Shown in pieces: positions 8,555-16,937 of a stretch of DNA of 64,000 bases; position 1 is the stretch's first letter, and each line of letters opens with the position of its first letter. Made by a program: the position numbers and the translations under genes. The stretch comes from an uncultured Synechococcus sp. (GTDB lineage: Bacteria > Cyanobacteriota > Cyanobacteriia > Phormidesmidales > Phormidesmidaceae). The notes beneath the pieces are model-generated. The model ran no database searches. It was not told the DNA's origin and saw only the letters and a program-made list of their open reading frames with translations. The stretch is from positions 1 through 64,000 of the forward strand of contig CALDSK010000051.1 of the NCBI GenBank assembly GCA_937911865.1, read 5' to 3'.

Positions 8555-8596
8555 TTACCGATGACTTAATCGCAGCGCTGGCTAAGTCATCGGTAA
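8555..8596 (+). promoter_or_regulatory. Perfect inverted repeat just upstream of the DUF4168 gene
   Basis: Fourteen-bp perfect arms TTACCGATGACTTA (8555-8568) and TAAGTCATCGGTAA (8583-8596) with a 14-nt loop. The right arm ends 24 bases before the ATG and is followed by AAGGAG, with no T-tract, so it looks like an operator or a 5'-leader hairpin of the next gene rather than a terminator of holA. Confidence 0.55.
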
Positions 8597-8620
8597 ATAT
8601 TAAGGAGCCTACTGATTGTC

Positions 8621-9130
8621 ATGACCCTGAAGCCGTCTCTGAGTTTGCCCTGTTTAAAGGGCCTTCGCTTAAAAATTTCTCGCTCTCTTCTTGCTGGGCT
8701 ATTTGTGACTGGTTCGCTCACGATGGCGCAGCTGGCTCTATTGCTGGCGGGCAACCAGCTGCCTGCGGCCTACGCTCAATCTTTCAGTGACGATGAAATT
8801 GTTAGCTACGCCCGCACCATCGTAGAAATAGAAGCTGAGCGAACAGCTGCCTATGAAGCGGCTAGCGACATATTGGCTGCTGCTGACAGTGACCTGAGCA
8901 TTCTCGATACGCCCCTACGCTGTACTAACAACCGCATGGCTGATATGCCCGATATCGATCGAGCTGCCCGCGTCGAGCTGAGGACGGTGCTAGTGACCTT
9001 TTGCAATGGGGCAAGCGAGCTCGCCGCTGCCAACGATCTCTCTGCTGAAACGTTCAATGCCATCACGGCTGCTCACCGTGAGGATGAGGAACTCGCAGCA
9101 CAAATTCAAGCTGCCATCAGCGATTTGTAA
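8621..9130 (+). CDS. Secreted DUF4168 domain protein
   Basis: Exported protein of unknown function. Residues 1-52 form a long signal sequence (basic start, hydrophobic core, cleavage after AYA before QSFSDDE). The mature part has the DUF4168 pattern: an early helix with YARTIVEIEAERTAAYEA, a central Cys-containing segment, and a C-terminal helix with AETFNAITAAHREDEELAAQIQAA. Two cysteines (CTNN and TFCNG) could form a disulfide. AAGGAG lies 13 bases before the ATG. The 14-bp inverted repeat upstream suggests it is regulated. Confidence 0.82.
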   Translation: MTLKPSLSLPCLKGLRLKISRSLLAGLFVTGSLTMAQLALLLAGNQLPAAYAQSFSDDEIVSYARTIVEIEAERTAAYEAASDILAAADSDLSILDTPLRCTNNRMADMPDIDRAARVELRTVLVTFCNGASELAAANDLSAETFNAITAAHREDEELAAQIQAAISDL

Positions 9131-9164
9131 GCGCTATTGGAGTGGTATTACCCGGTTGAGTAAA

Positions 9165-9192
9165 TGAATAAGCTGTTTATTCAGCTTATTCA
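9165..9192. terminator. Hairpin between convergent genes
   Basis: Eleven-bp perfect arms (9165-9175 and 9182-9192) with loop TTTATT. It overlaps the last codons of the minus-strand TPR gene and lies 35 bp after the DUF4168 stop, so it may end both transcripts, although the T-tracts are short. Confidence 0.5.
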
Positions 9193-9773
9193 GTGACTGC
9201 TTCGAACAGACAATGGCGAGTTCGTTCGATGGCTTGCCGAGTTGAATTGATCAAATACCGCTCGTCTTTGCGTAGACGAATTAATAGCGCTTTTTGAAAA
9301 TACGTTTGAGCTGCTGCATACTGCTTTTGATCAAACTTGCATTTACCTGCATGTTGGTAGGCAAAGTCGAGGTAAGAGGCTATTTCAGCTTTGCTCTGAC
9401 AGCTATCAATAGCGGCATTGTAGTACCGCTCGCTCTTTTCGAAATTTCCCTGCCACTGGTAGACGTGAGCTAATCGAATAGTATTAGCCGTCTTTAAACG
9501 CAGGTCTCCTATCTTGTTAGACAGGTCAATGGCTCTTTGTAGTGCAGCTTGCGCGGCGTATAGCTCCATGAGCTGCCTAGCGTGTGCACCGATCAGTCCC
9601 AAGATCTGAACCTGTTGGTGGGTGTCGTTAGTTTGAGTAAGTTGCGATCGCAGCCAGGATAGGGCAAGCCTTATTGCCTCTGGCTCGTCAGGCACATCGC
9701 GTAATCTGTCATCAAAATGAAATGATAGGTTGAAAGGAACCTGTATCACTTGGTTCACCGCTATTGGATTCAC
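9186..9773 (-). CDS. Tetratricopeptide-repeat protein
   Basis: A 195-residue soluble protein made of about four TPR units: NDTHQQVQILGLIGAHARQL, then YAAQAALQRAIDLSNKIGD, YQWQGNFEKSERYYNAAIDS and YQHAGKCKFDQKQYAAAQTYF. These mediate protein-protein contacts; no partner is indicated. No signal peptide or membrane helix. It follows the beta-helix protein gene on the same strand with a 40-bp spacer and may share its transcript. Confidence 0.8.
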   Translation of the reverse strand: MNPIAVNQVIQVPFNLSFHFDDRLRDVPDEPEAIRLALSWLRSQLTQTNDTHQQVQILGLIGAHARQLMELYAAQAALQRAIDLSNKIGDLRLKTANTIRLAHVYQWQGNFEKSERYYNAAIDSCQSKAEIASYLDFAYQHAGKCKFDQKQYAAAQTYFQKALLIRLRKDERYLINSTRQAIERTRHCLFEAVTE

Positions 9774-9813
9774 CGCTGTTGCAACATTGCATTGCTGCTA
9801 AATAATACAGTCA

Positions 9814-10674
9814 TCACTGAGCTGTCGTTGTCTCATGAAAAACAACAGCTGCTGGCATTGCGTCAGGGACTTCAAAAATAGGGCCTTCCTCTTCATTCCC
9901 AAGATCTTGAACTATTGCAAACTGAAAGTCACGGCCATCGGCCCAAGTTCCTGAAAGCTGACCGTTGTCGAAGCTGAGGGTCTGTGCGTAAATATTTAGC
10001 TTTGTGCCAGGTTCAAAGGTAATGGCACCGCCAGAGACGTTAGCATCTAGCGCGACAAATGAGCCGCCATCTAACGTCGCCGAACGGATATGCGCTTCAC
10101 TGTTGTCTTGCAGCCGAATAAAGCTAAAAGTTCCGCCATTTATCTGACCTTGCGTGCTGTCTTCTAGTGTGAGATGAGAAACTTCAGCACTCTCAGAAAT
10201 CTCAAAGGTGCTCGATTCGATCAAAGTCAAGTGCCCAACATTGCTGGCGCTGAGGCTGCCTGTCGCGTTGCCAGATAGCGTTAAGTGAGAGATTTCTGCG
10301 CTGCCCGATATGGTTATATCGCTGGTGTCGTACAAGTAAGCGTGAGAAATATTGCCACTCTCAACTGATGCCGATGATGACTCATACAGATCGACATAGG
10401 CGACTGAACCCCCGGCGGTAATGAAAAGGCGATTTTCTGCAACGCCGTCGTAGGAAGTTTGCTCTTCGTTGGCACCTACAACAACTTCCGCGGGATTTTC
10501 AGTCGCAGGGGGGACTGGATCAGAGGAGTCTAGATCTTGTAAGTCGATTGTCGGTGATTCTGTTTCTGCTCCGCCAGTCGGCGCAGTGACGTCTTGGGCG
10601 ATCGCAATCGTACTGCCCGGCAATACAAACAGCGTCATCAGCCAGAGCTTGCTCAAAAAGCGAACGTTATTCAT
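9814..10674 (-). CDS. Secreted protein with parallel beta-helix-like repeats, function unknown
   Basis: A signal peptide covers residues 1-26 (cleavage after AIA, before QDVTAP). An acidic, Pro/Ser/Thr-rich linker follows, then at least five repeats of 18-19 residues built as SH(L/A)xLxxS...ISxSAEV: SHAYLYDTSDITISGSAEI, SHLTLSGNATGSLSASNV, GHLTLIESSTFEISESAEV, SHLTLEDSTQGQINGGTF, SFIRLQDNSEAHIRSATL. This is the layout of a right-handed beta-helix, as in surface or adhesin-type proteins. A closing segment (DGGSFVALDANVSGGAITF, later GTWADGRDFQFAI) resembles the ends seen in cyanobacterial and planctomycete surface proteins. Confidence 0.75.
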   Translation of the reverse strand: MNNVRFLSKLWLMTLFVLPGSTIAIAQDVTAPTGGAETESPTIDLQDLDSSDPVPPATENPAEVVVGANEEQTSYDGVAENRLFITAGGSVAYVDLYESSSASVESGNISHAYLYDTSDITISGSAEISHLTLSGNATGSLSASNVGHLTLIESSTFEISESAEVSHLTLEDSTQGQINGGTFSFIRLQDNSEAHIRSATLDGGSFVALDANVSGGAITFEPGTKLNIYAQTLSFDNGQLSGTWADGRDFQFAIVQDLGNEEEGPIFEVPDAMPAAVVFHETTTAQ

Positions 10675-10917
10675 TACTACGATCCCCTAAAGTTTTTGAC
10701 GAGCGTCCCATACAGTTTTGCCTGGGCATTTTCCTCTGGTGACTTTTCCTCAGTTTTGGCGGGCTGTCCGGAAGTCCATTCCTCGTTTTGGCTCTCAGGC
10801 TCTCAGGCTTGAAACAGATACAAGGCATCCTTCAGCGCTACACTGGTTTACTGACCCGATTGATTGAACTCGAATCACCATCTGCCGTCTTTCGTAGCAA
10901 GCGCTGTACCCTTTCCT

Positions 10918-11994
10918 ATGCAATTCATTGACCAGGCTGAAATTGAAGTAGAAGGCGGAACTGGCGGCGATGGTCTAACGGCATTTCGCCGAGAAAAGTA
11001 TGTCCCCGCCGGCGGCCCTTCTGGCGGAACGGGTGGCAAAGGCGGCTCTGTGGTGCTCGTAACGGATACCAACTTGCAAACCCTGCTCGACTTTCGCTAC
11101 GCCCACCGCTTCAAGGCTCAAGACGGAGAGAAGGGCGGGCCTAAAAATAGAACGGGTGCCAGTGGTGACGATCTGATCATCGAAGTGCCCTGCGGTACGC
11201 TGATCTACGATTTAGATACAGAGGAGTTAGTCGGCGACCTGACTGAACCTGGGCAGCGGCTTGTGATTGCCCCAGGCGGTAAAGGGGGGCTGGGCAATCG
11301 TCATTTTCTAAGTAATCGTAACCGCGCACCTGAAATGTCGCAGCGCGGTATTGGCGGTATGATTCGCCGCGTCCGTCTGGAGCTAAAGCTGCTAGCAGAA
11401 GTCGGCATTATCGGGTTACCCAATGCTGGTAAATCTACCTTAATCTCCACGCTGTCGGCGGCTAAGCCTAAAGTGGCTGACTATCCTTTTACGACTCTAA
11501 TTCCTAACTTAGGTGTTGTTCGCAAGCCGACTGGCGATGGCACCGTTTTTGCCGATATTCCGGGCCTGATCGAGGGTGCGCACGAGGGGCAAGGGCTGGG
11601 TCATGACTTTTTGCGGCACATTGAGCGCACCAAACTGCTGCTCCACTTAGTCGATGGCACTGCAGTCGATCCGGTGGAAGACTACCAAACTATTCAGCAA
11701 GAGCTAATCGCCTACGGTCAGGGGTTGCCTGACCGACCGCAGCTGTTAGCAATCAACAAAACCGATGCCCTGCTAGACGAAGAAGTCGATGAAATCGCTG
11801 CTGAGCTAGCTACGGTGACCGGTGAAAAAGTCTTTCGGATCTCTGCTGTGAGCCGAAAGGGCACGGACGAGCTGCTACAGGCGATTTGGAAATTGCTCGA
11901 TGAAACAAACGCAGCGCTAGAAGCTGACGCTGCGGCTGCGGCGCAGGCCATCATCGATTTCAATACGCCTTTGCTGCGGACGGTTGAGTCGTAA
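10918..11994 (+). CDS. obg: GTPase Obg/CgtA
   Basis: Ribosome-associated GTPase of 50S assembly and stress control. The glycine-rich Obg fold starts at [14 protein letters not shown] and includes [12 protein letters not shown]. The G domain follows: P-loop [12 protein letters not shown], switch [41 protein letters not shown] and [10 protein letters not shown] chose the ATG at 10918, where all family members begin; the frame is open 18 codons further upstream. At 358 residues it lacks a long C-terminal extension. Monocistronic. Confidence 0.95.
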   Translation: MQFIDQAEIEVEGGTGGDGLTAFRREKYVPAGGPSGGTGGKGGSVVLVTDTNLQTLLDFRYAHRFKAQDGEKGGPKNRTGASGDDLIIEVPCGTLIYDLDTEELVGDLTEPGQRLVIAPGGKGGLGNRHFLSNRNRAPEMSQRGIGGMIRRVRLELKLLAEVGIIGLPNAGKSTLISTLSAAKPKVADYPFTTLIPNLGVVRKPTGDGTVFADIPGLIEGAHEGQGLGHDFLRHIERTKLLLHLVDGTAVDPVEDYQTIQQELIAYGQGLPDRPQLLAINKTDALLDEEVDEIAAELATVTGEKVFRISAVSRKGTDELLQAIWKLLDETNAALEADAAAAAQAIIDFNTPLLRTVES

Positions 11995-12269
11995 AGGCAA
12001 TCGATTTCTTGGGGTTTGTATGTATTTTTTGTATGTATTTCTAGTGTGTCTAATTTCTGTCGCTTAATGGTCTGTTCAGTGATTTGGATAGATATCTGCG
12101 ATCGCCACTCCCACCATCCATGAGATTATAGACAGAGGAAGAAATTCACGCTTAGTCTATGAGTTGTCTATGAATTCATGATGACTATTGAACGACTATC
12201 GGCGGTAAAGTTGCAGCGATGCAGTGACTTTTTGCCGCAAGTACTGCCGCTGCAACGATCGCCCCAGCT

Positions 12270-13007
12270 ATGAAAGATTTAATTAAAGGCCTAAGAGAGT
12301 TTCAAAACAGCTACGTTCCGCAACACAAAGAGCTGCTGCAAGAACTGTCTCATGGCCAGCATCCTCGGGTGCTGTTCATTACCTGCTCAGACTCTCGCGT
12401 ACAGCCAGAGCTAATCACCCAGTCAGACCTTGGCGATCTGTTTGTGATTCGCAACGCGGGCAACATTGTTCCCCCTTACGGCGCGACTAATGGCGGTGAG
12501 GGCGCGACGATTGAATACGCCATTAAGTCGCTAGACATTCAGCACATTGTGGTGTGTGGCCATACGACCTGTGGGGCGATGAAAGGTCTGCTGCAAGTAG
12601 GTGAGCTAGAAGAAAAGATGCCGCTGGTGTACAACTGGCTAAAGCATACTGAAGCGACCCGTGAGCTGGTAGAAGAGCATTACGGACATTTGGCAAAGTC
12701 AGAAAAACTATCGACCCTGGTTGCTGAGAACGTGCTGACGCAGATAGATAATTTGAAGACGTATCCTTCTGTGCGATCGCACCTTCACCGTAACGAAGTT
12801 CAGCTTCACGGTTGGATTTACAACATTGTCGATGGCACTGTTCTCACCTACGACCGGGCGAATCACACCTTTGTTTCTATTGCCAATTCACCCTACGAAA
12901 GGCCAAAAGCATCATCCCTTGATGATCAGGGCTATGGTTCGTCAAGGCTAGCTCAGGGGCAACGCGATCGCATCTTTCGCGGCTCTCCCGCGTTCTACCA
13001 CCGTTAG
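12270..13007 (+). CDS. ccaA: Beta-carbonic anhydrase, carboxysomal CcaA/IcfA type
   Basis: Interconverts CO2 and bicarbonate. Zinc ligands of the beta class are visible: Cys39 (TCSDSR, with the Asp41-Arg43 dyad), His98 and Cys101 (CGHTTCGAM). The long N-terminal helix (LIKGLREFQNSYVPQHKELLQELSHGQHPR), HGWIYNIVDGTVLTYD and the C-terminal tail ending in QRDRIFRGS match the cyanobacterial CcaA/IcfA group, in which the tail binds the carboxysome scaffold CcmM. The tail here is shorter than in Synechocystis. The gene converges on the pyruvate kinase gene with a 17-bp gap and no obvious terminator. Confidence 0.88.
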   Translation: MKDLIKGLREFQNSYVPQHKELLQELSHGQHPRVLFITCSDSRVQPELITQSDLGDLFVIRNAGNIVPPYGATNGGEGATIEYAIKSLDIQHIVVCGHTTCGAMKGLLQVGELEEKMPLVYNWLKHTEATRELVEEHYGHLAKSEKLSTLVAENVLTQIDNLKTYPSVRSHLHRNEVQLHGWIYNIVDGTVLTYDRANHTFVSIANSPYERPKASSLDDQGYGSSRLAQGQRDRIFRGSPAFYHR

Positions 13008-13024
13008 AACTGGTTAAAGACTGC

Positions 13025-14341
13025 CTATACCAGCGCTACCTCTTCTTGAGGGGAGGTGAATGTTCCAGAGCAAACGACGCCCTTACTAACATCTAGCGTC
13101 ACGATCGTGCCGTTGCGGATGATCTCTGTGGCTTTCTCTACGCCGACAATCACCGGAATGCCCAGTCTTAATCCTAAAACTGCCGCATGGCTCGTCAGGC
13201 TGTCATCTTCAGTAATAATGCCGCCCGCCCGCCGAATCGCATCCACGTAGTCTGCACTCGTCCGCGGCACTACCAAAATCTCGCCGGTATGAAAGTCCTT
13301 AATGGCCGCCGTATCGTGAGCAATCCGGGCTCGGCCGCTCACTGACCCTTCTCCAATGCCCTGACCCTTGCCAATCACGGCGGTAACCACTTCTACCTTA
13401 ATCAGGTCAGTAGAACCAGACACCCCCTGCAAAGTGCCTGCTGTCATCACCACCAAATCGCCGTCGTTTAGCAGCTTGTCTTCTTGGGCTACGTTCATCG
13501 CCGCCTGAAAGGTTTGTCCGGTAGAAGGCAAATCCACCACCAGCAGCGGATTGACGCCCCACACTAGCTGTAGCTGCCGTGACACATCGACCAAGGGCGT
13601 CACCGCCAAAATAGGTGCTCTTGGTCGAAACTTAGAAACATTGCGAGCGGTGGCCCCGCTGCGCGTCATCGTCATGATGGCTGCTGCTCTTAGCTGGTTG
13701 GCGATTTGCGAGACTGCCTGACTGATGGCATTGGGAATGGTGTGGCTTTTATTAAACTCCTCATGGATTTGTTCCATTTGCTCTTGCTCGGTGCGCTTCG
13801 CAATCCGTGCCATCGTCGCAACAGCTTCCACCGGAAAGTCACCGACTGCTGTCTCATTTGAGAGCATCACCGCGTCTGTTCCGTCAAAAATGGCGTTGGC
13901 AACATCAGACACCTCTGCTCGCGTAGGCCGAGGGCTATCTACCATGCTGTCGAGCATCTGAGTTGCGGTAATCACCGGAATGCCGAGGCGATTCGCTGTC
14001 GCGATTAGGCGTTTTTGCAAAACCGGTACATCTTCTGCCGGTAGCTCTACGCCCAAGTCGCCCCGAGCCACCATGACCCCATCTGATAAGGACAAGATGG
14101 CATCCATCTGTTCGATGGCTTCATGCTTTTCAATTTTTACGATGACGGGCACTCGCCGATTAGTGGAGTTTTGGATGATTTCTTTGATCTCCAAAACATC
14201 TTGAGGATTGCGTACAAAGCTCAAGGCAACCCAGTCCACATTCTGATTCAAGCCAAACTGAAGATCTTCTTTGTCTTTTTCAGTGAGTGCTTTAATCGAC
14301 AGGTAAACGCCCGGAAAATTGACGCCTTTACAGTTAGATAG
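13025..14341 (-). pseudogene. pyk: Pyruvate kinase, C-terminal part after an in-frame stop
   Basis: The frame stays open for 438 codons after the amber codon at 14342-14344 and continues the pyruvate kinase sequence without loss: LSNCKGVNFPGVYLS, WVALSFVRNPQDVLEIKE, MVARGDLGVELP, QMLDSMV, PRPTRAEVSDVANAIFDGTDAVMLSNETAVG, then the allosteric C domain. It ends with the extra PEP-utiliser-like domain (GRARIAHDT, GIITEDDSLTSHAAVLGLRLGIPVIVG) of the long pyruvate kinases. There is no convincing start: the first ORF start is a TTG at 14251 inside the barrel. It could be expressed only by stop readthrough or re-initiation. Confidence 0.85.
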
Positions 14342-14887
14342 CTAGCCGCCGACAACCACTTCACAGATCAGGTTGCGCTGCGCTATTTCTTTACCAATGA
14401 CTTTCATTTCTACCTTGCCGTCATCCAGCAAAATAGTGGCACCCGTGGGCACTTCTTCAACCAGCGGCTCGTAGGTAACAGAGCTTTCCGTCTGGGTCCC
14501 TGGAATCTTGCGGCTGGTGAGAATAAACTTGTCGCCTTTGACAAGCTGAATAGAGCCGGTTTCAAACCGACCTAAGCGGATCTTTGGCCCCTGTAAATCC
14601 TGTAGAATGCCTACAGGCTGCTGAAGTTCAAAAGAAATTTGACGAATCAGTTGAATGTTTTTGCGATGGTTTTCTTGATCCCCATGGGAAAAATTCAGCC
14701 TCAGGGTTGTTGCGCCTGCTCCTATCAACGCTCTTAACGTATCCGCGTCTTGAGTGGCAGGGCCAATGGTCGCAACGATTTTGGTTCGACGCAAGGCAGG
14801 GCGCGCTGGGGGAACCTTTCCCATGGAAAATCGCATACGTTTATTCAGTAGAAATACAAGGGTTAAAACTCTGCTCAAACATACCAT
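14342..14887 (-). pseudogene. pyk: Pyruvate kinase, N-terminal part, ended by an in-frame TAG
   Basis: Pyruvate kinase makes pyruvate and ATP from PEP and ADP. This part holds the start of the barrel and the B domain: RRTKIVATIGPATQ, TTLRLNFSHGDQENH, GILQDLQGPKIRLG, ILLDDGKVEM. It ends at EVVVGG followed by TAG where homologues continue with one residue (Lys or Leu) and LSN-KGVNFPG. Nothing else is missing, so this is one point mutation, for example AAG or TTG to TAG. The likely start is an internal ATG (MGKVPPARP, 14824); the 21 codons before it look non-coding. Confidence 0.85.
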
Positions 14888-15295
14888 TGTGAGGCGCTTT
14901 CTATGGCGTTGTGATCGCAGTAAGTATCCAACGCTGCTTGCGGTTAAGGCCTGGCTTTACCCTGTAATACTGTCAATTAAAAAATTCTCCTTGTGATATA
15001 AAAACGTGCGTCAAAAAATGTATGCAAAGCTAATCGGTCAAAATACGCCTTGTCTTGTTGGTCTTATTGACCGTTGTATCCGGATAGCCGTCTGCGAATC
15101 TACTTATCTGTGGCGCTCTTATCAGCCCTTATTACAGCCCTTGAGAGGTCGCGCACCTCATGTTTCGGACCTTTACAATCCCTGAGTTAACTGCTCTGAG
15201 TAAACGTCACAAAACTTTATTATTCATCTCAGGTAGCGTATACTACCGAAGACTATCCATTTCCAAACAACGCGGTGTGAAGGAGCAACGAACAT
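14888..15295. other. Divergent spacer between pyk and crtR
   Basis: A 408-bp gene-free region holding the promoters of the two divergent genes. No hairpin or repeat of note. A candidate crtR promoter is listed separately. Confidence 0.5.
15216..15244 (+). promoter_or_regulatory. Candidate sigma-70-type promoter of crtR
   Basis: TATACT at 15239-15244 lies 51 bases before the ATG with a weak TTTATT at the -35 distance (17-bp spacer). Suggestive only. Confidence 0.3.
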
Positions 15296-16243
15296 ATGGT
15301 GTCGGCGGCATTAGAACCCGTAGCGGTTACCCGACGAGTCCCAAAGCGGTTTCTAGACGCCGATGGTGGTGTAAGCCCTAACTTACTCATTTTCTGTGGG
15401 GCAGTTTCTCTCGTAATTTTTTCGACAGTTGGATATTTTAGCTGGCATTGGCCAAGCTGGTGTTGTTTTGCCTTAAATACGTTGGCACTGCACCTGGTCG
15501 GCACCGTCATTCACGATGCCTCTCATAAATCAGCTCATAGTAATCCAACAATCAACGCAGCACTCGGTCACGGAAGTGCTCTAATGCTGGGGTTCACTTT
15601 TCCAGTCTTTATGCGCGTGCACCTGCAGCATCACGCTCACGTAAACGATCCTGAAAACGACCCGGATCACTTTGTTTCAACCGGTGGACCCCTGTGGTTA
15701 ATTGCCGCTCGCTTCTTCTACCACGAAATTTATTTCTTTCAGCGCAAGCTGTGGAAGAACAACGAGCTGATGGAGTGGTTCTTGAGCCGATTAACGGTAG
15801 CTGCGTTCATCTACACGGCCTGTCACTTCGGATTTATTGACTACCTGTTTAACTTTTGGTTCGCCCCTGCACTCGTGGTTGGCCTAGCGCTAGGCCTATT
15901 TTTCGACTACCTGCCTCATCGTCCGTTTAAGGCGCAGAACCGTTGGAAAAACGCCCGCGTGTACCCTAGCAGAGTTTTGAACATACTAATCATGGGTCAG
16001 AACTATCATCTCATTCATCACCTGTGGCCTTCTATTCCCTGGTACAAGTACAAGCCCGCTTATGAAGTGATGAAGCCTCTGCTGGATGAGAAGGGCTCAC
16101 CTCAGTCTCTAGGTCTGATGCAAACCAAAGATTTTCTTGGGTTTATGTACGACCTGTTTTTGGGCATTCGCTTTCACCATAAGTCCGAGAAAGAGAAAAA
16201 AGAGACTTCTGCGAACAAGCAATCGTCCACATCTGCTAAATAG
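15296..16243 (+). CDS. crtR: Beta-carotene hydroxylase CrtR
   Basis: Di-iron membrane hydroxylase of the fatty-acid-desaturase fold that adds the 3-hydroxyl to beta-ionone rings, yielding zeaxanthin and, with the ketolase, hydroxylated ketocarotenoids. The three histidine boxes are intact: HDASH, HLQHHAHVNDPENDPDH and HLIHHLWPSIPW. DHFVSTGGPLWLIAARFFYH and FDYLPHRPF are family hallmarks. About four membrane helices; 315 residues with a charged, Lys-rich tail. GAAGGAG lies about 12 bases upstream of the ATG. It sits tail to tail with the split-OCP pair, whose carotenoid it could help make. Confidence 0.95.
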   Translation: MVSAALEPVAVTRRVPKRFLDADGGVSPNLLIFCGAVSLVIFSTVGYFSWHWPSWCCFALNTLALHLVGTVIHDASHKSAHSNPTINAALGHGSALMLGFTFPVFMRVHLQHHAHVNDPENDPDHFVSTGGPLWLIAARFFYHEIYFFQRKLWKNNELMEWFLSRLTVAAFIYTACHFGFIDYLFNFWFAPALVVGLALGLFFDYLPHRPFKAQNRWKNARVYPSRVLNILIMGQNYHLIHHLWPSIPWYKYKPAYEVMKPLLDEKGSPQSLGLMQTKDFLGFMYDLFLGIRFHHKSEKEKKETSANKQSSTSAK

Positions 16244-16310
16244 CTTCTAAATAATTTATCGCCAAATCAACTGGTCGCTAGTCTCTCTCAAAGCGCTGTT
16301 GTATGGTCGT

Positions 16311-16350
16311 AACAAAAAGTCTTGCCGATTGCTTGGCAAGACTTTTTGTT
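16311..16350. terminator. Strong bidirectional hairpin terminator between crtR and the CTDH gene
   Basis: A perfect 16-bp inverted repeat (16311-16326 and 16335-16350) with an 8-nt loop, flanked by AACAAAAAG and CTTTTTGTT, suited to ending both convergent transcripts. Confidence 0.85.
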
Positions 16351-16371
16351 ATTGGTGCGACGTCCATAGCA

Positions 16372-16440
16372 TCTGTCGAATTGCTTAGGACATTTCTGAC
16401 AGTCACCGCGCACAGCTGACAACGCAACTTGACTAGCAAC
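16372..16440. repeat. Dispersed palindromic intergenic repeat, copy 2
   Basis: Shares TCTGTCGARTTGCTTAGGACA and GACTAGCAA, in the same order and at similar spacing, with copy 1 near 481-551. The arms are less perfect and pair partly through G-U. The TTAGGACATTT word recurs in the hairpin immediately after. Confidence 0.6.
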
Positions 16441-16466
16441 AAATGTCCTAACGCATTAGGACATTT
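16441..16466. terminator. Hairpin next to the CTDH gene end
   Basis: Perfect 11-bp arms AAATGTCCTAA and TTAGGACATTT around a CGCA loop. It may act as a second terminator for the minus-strand CTDH transcript or belong to the adjacent dispersed repeat. Confidence 0.5.
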
Positions 16467-16478
16467 GCTATGTATCTT

Positions 16479-16520
16479 GAGCAGCAGAGATGGAACAGCA
16501 GAGATTGAACAGAGACTACG
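16479..16520. repeat. 14-bp tandem repeat across the CTDH stop codon
   Basis: Three units (GAGCAGCAGAGATG, GAACAGCAGAGATT, GAACAGAGACTACG). The last overlaps the CTDH stop codon at 16516-16518. Confidence 0.65.
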
Positions 16521-16935
16521 CTGCTGTTACCTGCTCTTTGGTAGCGCGTAGATTTAGCAGCTCTTTGGGCGAGGCAACTAGCTTAATGCGCGCAGAGGCT
16601 ATTTGACTTAAGTCAGTTATCACAAACTGCCAGGTGACGTTGACTTGAAACACAATCGCCTGCACCTTGCCTTGCACATCTACCCGCCAGCGATCGCCTT
16701 CTCCATCGCTTTCTTCAGAATGAAAAGTCCATTCCTGGGGCGTTGCCACCATGCCTTTAGCTTTCTTTTGTAGATAGCTAAAGATGCGCTCACGTCCAAC
16801 AATGGGCTCTTCAAAAGGAGGGTTTAGCTTACCTGTTTCTCCAAACAGCGCTGCGGTTTTCTCAAACTTGCCCTGATTGAAGCTTTCAAAGTAGCCGTTT
16901 ATTAAGTGATGAGCCTGGCTTTGGCTAATGCTCAC
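16516..16935 (-). CDS. C-terminal domain homologue (CTDH) of orange carotenoid protein
   Basis: A stand-alone NTF2-fold domain equivalent to the OCP sensor domain; CTDHs hold a ketocarotenoid as a dimer and pass it to helical carotenoid proteins. The pattern INGYFESFNQGKFEKTAALF, PPFEEPIVGRE, then NVTWQFVITD and ASPKELLNLR follows the OCP C-domain. The residues matching the carotenoid-hydrogen-bonding Tyr201 and Trp288 of OCP are present as Tyr15 and Trp102. The acidic residue that forms the OCP interdomain salt bridge appears replaced by Lys, as expected for a free domain. It contains no cysteine, so a disulfide dimer is excluded. Its GTG/ATG region lies 2 bp after the HCP stop. Confidence 0.85.
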   Translation of the reverse strand: MSISQSQAHHLINGYFESFNQGKFEKTAALFGETGKLNPPFEEPIVGRERIFSYLQKKAKGMVATPQEWTFHSEESDGEGDRWRVDVQGKVQAIVFQVNVTWQFVITDLSQIASARIKLVASPKELLNLRATKEQVTAA

Positions 16936-16937
16936 CC

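Noticed and set aside
14251..14251. TTG as start of a separate 408-residue pyruvate kinase
   Set aside because: It lies inside the catalytic barrel; homologues and the open frame extend upstream to the amber codon.
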